Positions 4,277 through 6,745 of a stretch of 6,745 nucleotides of DNA are shown piece after piece. A program made the position numbers and the translations under genes. The stretch's first letter is position 1, and each line of letters opens with the position of its first letter. The stretch spans positions 1-6,745 of the forward strand of contig JAANWY010000285.1 in the NCBI GenBank assembly GCA_018263655.1, written 5' to 3'. The stretch comes from Anaerolineales bacterium. Its GTDB lineage: Bacteria > Chloroflexota > Anaerolineae > Epilineales > JAANWY01. The notes beneath the pieces are model-generated. The model was given only the letters and a program-made list of their open reading frames with translations. It had not been told where the DNA came from and ran no database searches.

Positions 4277-6688
4277 ATGTTCGACTTCGAAGATGCGCTC
4301 GGCGTCCTGGGTACGTTGACGGAAGACGGCCTTAGCGGTATGTTCGAGCCGCAGAACATCGCCGGCGGTCGGCAACTGTTTGAAGCCGGCCGCGTAGAGG
4401 ATCGGGAAGTCATTAGCGAAGCTGGGTTGGGTGTTGGCCTCGAGGCTATCGTCGACGATGGTGAGTGGTACTTGCCCAATGTCTTTGCTGAGGGCCCGGA
4501 TACGATCTCGTTCATGTGCGATTGTCCCGAGGATGGCAGTTGCCGGCACGTGGCAGCGCTGCTGTTCGCGTGGTTGGAAGCACCCGACTCTTTTATCCCG
4601 CCCACGGGAGGCGGGTTCCTGGACATGGCGATGAATCTCGAGTCGGTGCGCGACACGCTGTCGGCGAATGTGCCTGACTTTGATCGCCTCATGAATATGC
4701 TGGAGTCAGATGAGATGGATCTTCCGGTAGATGTGGCCGACATGAGTGTAGATGAGCTTCAGGCTGTGGCCTCGATCACTCCCGCGCCGGAGGGTCTCGC
4801 AGGGATGGCCGAAGAAGTCGACGAAGGGGTTCGACAGCTTCTCCAAGGACTCACAGTTTCGCGACTGCGGGAAATCGCTCGGCGCCGTGACTTTGAGCTG
4901 CACGGAACGCGCAAAGACGACATCATCGATCAATTGACGTCGTCATTGCGTGAGACGACGGGGCAGCCGAATTTCCTGGCCGACCTGACACGTGACGCGT
5001 ATGAGTTGTTCCGCATGCTCAACACGGTGTTCGGTGTCCGCCAGTTCCTGGTATGGGATAGCGTGCAGTGGGCCTGGGATCAACACGATGCGCTCGAGGG
5101 GGATGTTGGCGCAGTGCAGAACGCATTCGATAGCTTGCAAGAGTACGGTTTGCTGTGCCCCTGCAATCAGCCGGCGCACAGCAGTGGCGAACATTATCAC
5201 TGGCTGCCGTACTTGGCGGAGGTGCGTCTGCCCGTCGTTAAGCTGTCGGTCAAGGTGTACCCCGAGGGAAAGGTCCGTGGCCTCTCGAAGCGTGAAGCGA
5301 CGACGTCGTTGCCGGCGGCAGTGGCCACGTTGGTGGCATTTGGCGAACATCGCAAGCTCCACCTCCGCGAGCTGCGCCCGCGCCACCGACAGGCTGGCTA
5401 TTACCCCTGGCTGGGTGAGTGGGACCACGATCCGGAAGAGATCGAACAGCTCATGCAGGGCGCCCAGGGACTGTACCCTGCTCCCGCCGGCATTGTTCTA
5501 TCTGTCCCGCTATTCCAATCGCTGCTGACGGATGAGGACCTCGGTGATCTGGCCCAGTGGCTCGACAGCCAGCGGGATTTTGCCAGTTGGCTAACCCTGA
5601 TGGCGGTGGCGGCGGGCGTTCTGACATCGCCGACCGCCGATCGGACGCCATTGGCTGTTCAACATGATCAGTGGAGCGAGTGGTACAGCCTCTCGCCCGA
5701 AGCACAGTTGCGGTTGCTGCTCAGTATCTGGCGCCGGCACGCGGGCAGCATGGCGGAATTGGCCTTGGCTCACCAGCGGAAGCCGAATCTACGTGTGCAG
5801 CGCACGGCGTCGTACCTTCAACAGTTCTCCCCGGAGGATTTGGCGCTCGAGCTCACGACGGCCCGAGGGTTTGTCACGCGGTTGCTCCAGGAATTGCCGG
5901 CCGACGTCTGGTACGACTGGTTCTCTTTCGCCGAAGCGGTTCGCCGGATGGATCCTCACTTCTTACACAACTACTTTGGCGTGGACGTCTGGGGCTTTAC
6001 CGTCAAGGAAGGCAAGCGGCTCGACCCATCCCGTCGCGCCGACTGGGATCGCGGATACCGCCCGGTATTGGCAGCCTTCCTCGAAGGGCCGTTACGCTGG
6101 CTGGGCGTCGTCGATGTGGGGTACAAGGGGCCCAACTTGGTAGCCTTCCGTCTGACCTCAACTGGCGCCTGGCTGTTGCGGGGCGAGGGCCGGCCTACGG
6201 CACTGATGCCGGACGCGGAGCGAGCGCCTGTTGTGTGGCTGGACGACGGCAGGTTTCACGCACGGCCAGGCCCTGCGAGTGCCGCCATCCTGGCGCTTGC
6301 CGGCGGCGCCTTGGCCACACCAACCCGAGAAGCTTTTGTCTACGAGCTGTCGAACCAAGGCGTCCAGGAAGTATTTTCGCAAGGTATAGAGCCGACCGTC
6401 ATCTTCGATAGGTTCAGACAAGCCGGCGCCCCTGCGCCTGACGCGACGCGAGAACGCATCGACGATCTGTGGTCGCGCTTCGGGCACGTACACCTCTATG
6501 CTAAGCTCACCATCTTGGAACTCGCCGACGACACAGCCTTGCGTGAACTTCTGGCCAACACCAAGCTCCGCCGGCACGTCGTCCACCGGTTCTCGCCACG
6601 GCTCGTTGTCGTGGAGGACAGCGCCGTCGATGAGTTAGTTGAGGAATTGGTCAAGAAGGGGTACACTCCAAAGGTCGGTGAACAGTGA
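4277..6688 (+). CDS. SWIM zinc-finger, SAP-like, helicase-associated-domain protein; partner of XPB
   Basis: An 803-residue protein. Near the N-terminus is a SWIM zinc finger, C81-x-C83-x5-C89-x-H91 (MCDCPEDGSCRHVAALLFAW), a fold used for DNA or protein binding. Residues about 188-224 (LTVSRLREIARRRDFELHGTRKDDIIDQL) look like a SAP/Rho-N helix-extended-loop-helix, another DNA-binding module. The centre (about 235-640) is not recognised; it is rich in W and L and contains CPC (294-296) with H301, H306 and H308, possibly a second metal site. Residues about 650-803 resemble the Pfam Helicase_C_3-type helicase-associated domain, including YELSNQGVQEVFSQGI and WSRFGHVHLY, and align by eye with the N-terminus of the neighbouring helicase. 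There are no signal or membrane segments, so it is cytoplasmic. There is no motor or nuclease motif. From memory, mycobacterial XPB (Rv0861c) also has a large helicase-associated-domain protein (Rv0862c) as neighbour, which fits a conserved pair. Its exact function is unknown; a DNA-targeting or regulatory subunit is inferred. Confidence 0.88.
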   Translation: MFDFEDALGVLGTLTEDGLSGMFEPQNIAGGRQLFEAGRVEDREVISEAGLGVGLEAIVDDGEWYLPNVFAEGPDTISFMCDCPEDGSCRHVAALLFAWLEAPDSFIPPTGGGFLDMAMNLESVRDTLSANVPDFDRLMNMLESDEMDLPVDVADMSVDELQAVASITPAPEGLAGMAEEVDEGVRQLLQGLTVSRLREIARRRDFELHGTRKDDIIDQLTSSLRETTGQPNFLADLTRDAYELFRMLNTVFGVRQFLVWDSVQWAWDQHDALEGDVGAVQNAFDSLQEYGLLCPCNQPAHSSGEHYHWLPYLAEVRLPVVKLSVKVYPEGKVRGLSKREATTSLPAAVATLVAFGEHRKLHLRELRPRHRQAGYYPWLGEWDHDPEEIEQLMQGAQGLYPAPAGIVLSVPLFQSLLTDEDLGDLAQWLDSQRDFASWLTLMAVAAGVLTSPTADRTPLAVQHDQWSEWYSLSPEAQLRLLLSIWRRHAGSMAELALAHQRKPNLRVQRTASYLQQFSPEDLALELTTARGFVTRLLQELPADVWYDWFSFAEAVRRMDPHFLHNYFGVDVWGFTVKEGKRLDPSRRADWDRGYRPVLAAFLEGPLRWLGVVDVGYKGPNLVAFRLTSTGAWLLRGEGRPTALMPDAERAPVVWLDDGRFHARPGPASAAILALAGGALATPTREAFVYELSNQGVQEVFSQGIEPTVIFDRFRQAGAPAPDATRERIDDLWSRFGHVHLYAKLTILELADDTALRELLANTKLRRHVVHRFSPRLVVVEDSAVDELVEELVKKGYTPKVGEQ

Positions 6689-6716
6689 ACTTATACGTAA
6701 TACACCTTGAGTTGAC

Positions 6717-6734
6717 GGGCGCTCAACAGCGCCC
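6717..6734 (+). terminator. GC-rich hairpin after the helicase-partner operon, possible terminator
   Basis: GGGCGCT (6717-6723) and AGCGCCC (6728-6734) form a perfect 7-bp stem with a CAAC tetraloop, beginning 28 bases after the stop codon. The window ends 11 bases later and no T-rich run is seen, so an intrinsic terminator is possible but not shown. The rest of 6689-6745 contains no recognisable gene. Confidence 0.35.
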
Positions 6735-6745
6735 CACGGATGGAA

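Noticed and set aside
5671..6411. 246-codon + strand frame overlapping the SWIM protein
   Set aside because: It is an out-of-frame shadow, arginine/glycine/alanine-rich, with no domain, entirely within a better supported gene.

Overview
The window looks like GC-rich bacterial chromosome. A Chloroflexota (Anaerolineae-like) source would fit the combination of a reductive-dehalogenase-like iron-sulfur protein, a coiled-coil/PD-(D/E)XK protein of the DUF3782 type and a bacterial XPB helicase with a SWIM-domain partner. That assignment is inference from gene content only; there is no rRNA or other phylogenetic marker. All four supported genes lie on the + strand.

Layout. (1) From the left edge to 1275: the greater part of a membrane-anchored corrinoid/iron-sulfur protein of the reductive dehalogenase (RdhA) superfamily, open at its 5' end. 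(2) 1276-1527: a non-coding stretch with several small inverted repeats, then a good extended -10 promoter (1413-1441) and a strong ribosome binding site. (3) 1528-2391: a 287-residue protein with an N-terminal heptad coiled coil, partly built from perfect or near-perfect 21-bp tandem repeats, and a C-terminal PD-(D/E)XK nuclease-like domain. (4) 2299-2370: a striking 72-bp palindrome (central 54 bp perfect) that forms the 3' end of that gene and encodes its C-terminal tail. (5) 2392-2500: a leader with a plausible promoter and a GC-rich stem-loop. (6) 2501-4273: a complete bacterial XPB/ERCC3-type superfamily 2 helicase. (7) 4277-6688: an 803-residue SWIM zinc-finger protein with a SAP-like motif and a C-terminal helicase-associated domain. 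(8) 6689-6745: a short tail with a GC-rich hairpin and no gene.

The XPB gene and the SWIM gene form a clear two-gene unit. They lie in the same reading frame, separated only by TAA and one sense codon, so a single stop codon keeps them from being one 1395-residue protein. The N-terminal domain of the helicase and the C-terminal domain of the partner also resemble each other, so both products appear to carry a copy of the same helicase-associated module. The most reasonable inference is a DNA repair or DNA remodelling complex in which the helicase supplies the motor and the SWIM/SAP protein supplies DNA binding. The upstream PD-(D/E)XK protein could be a nuclease partner, as Bax1 is for archaeal XPB, but its own promoter and the palindrome separate it from the helicase pair, so this link is speculative.
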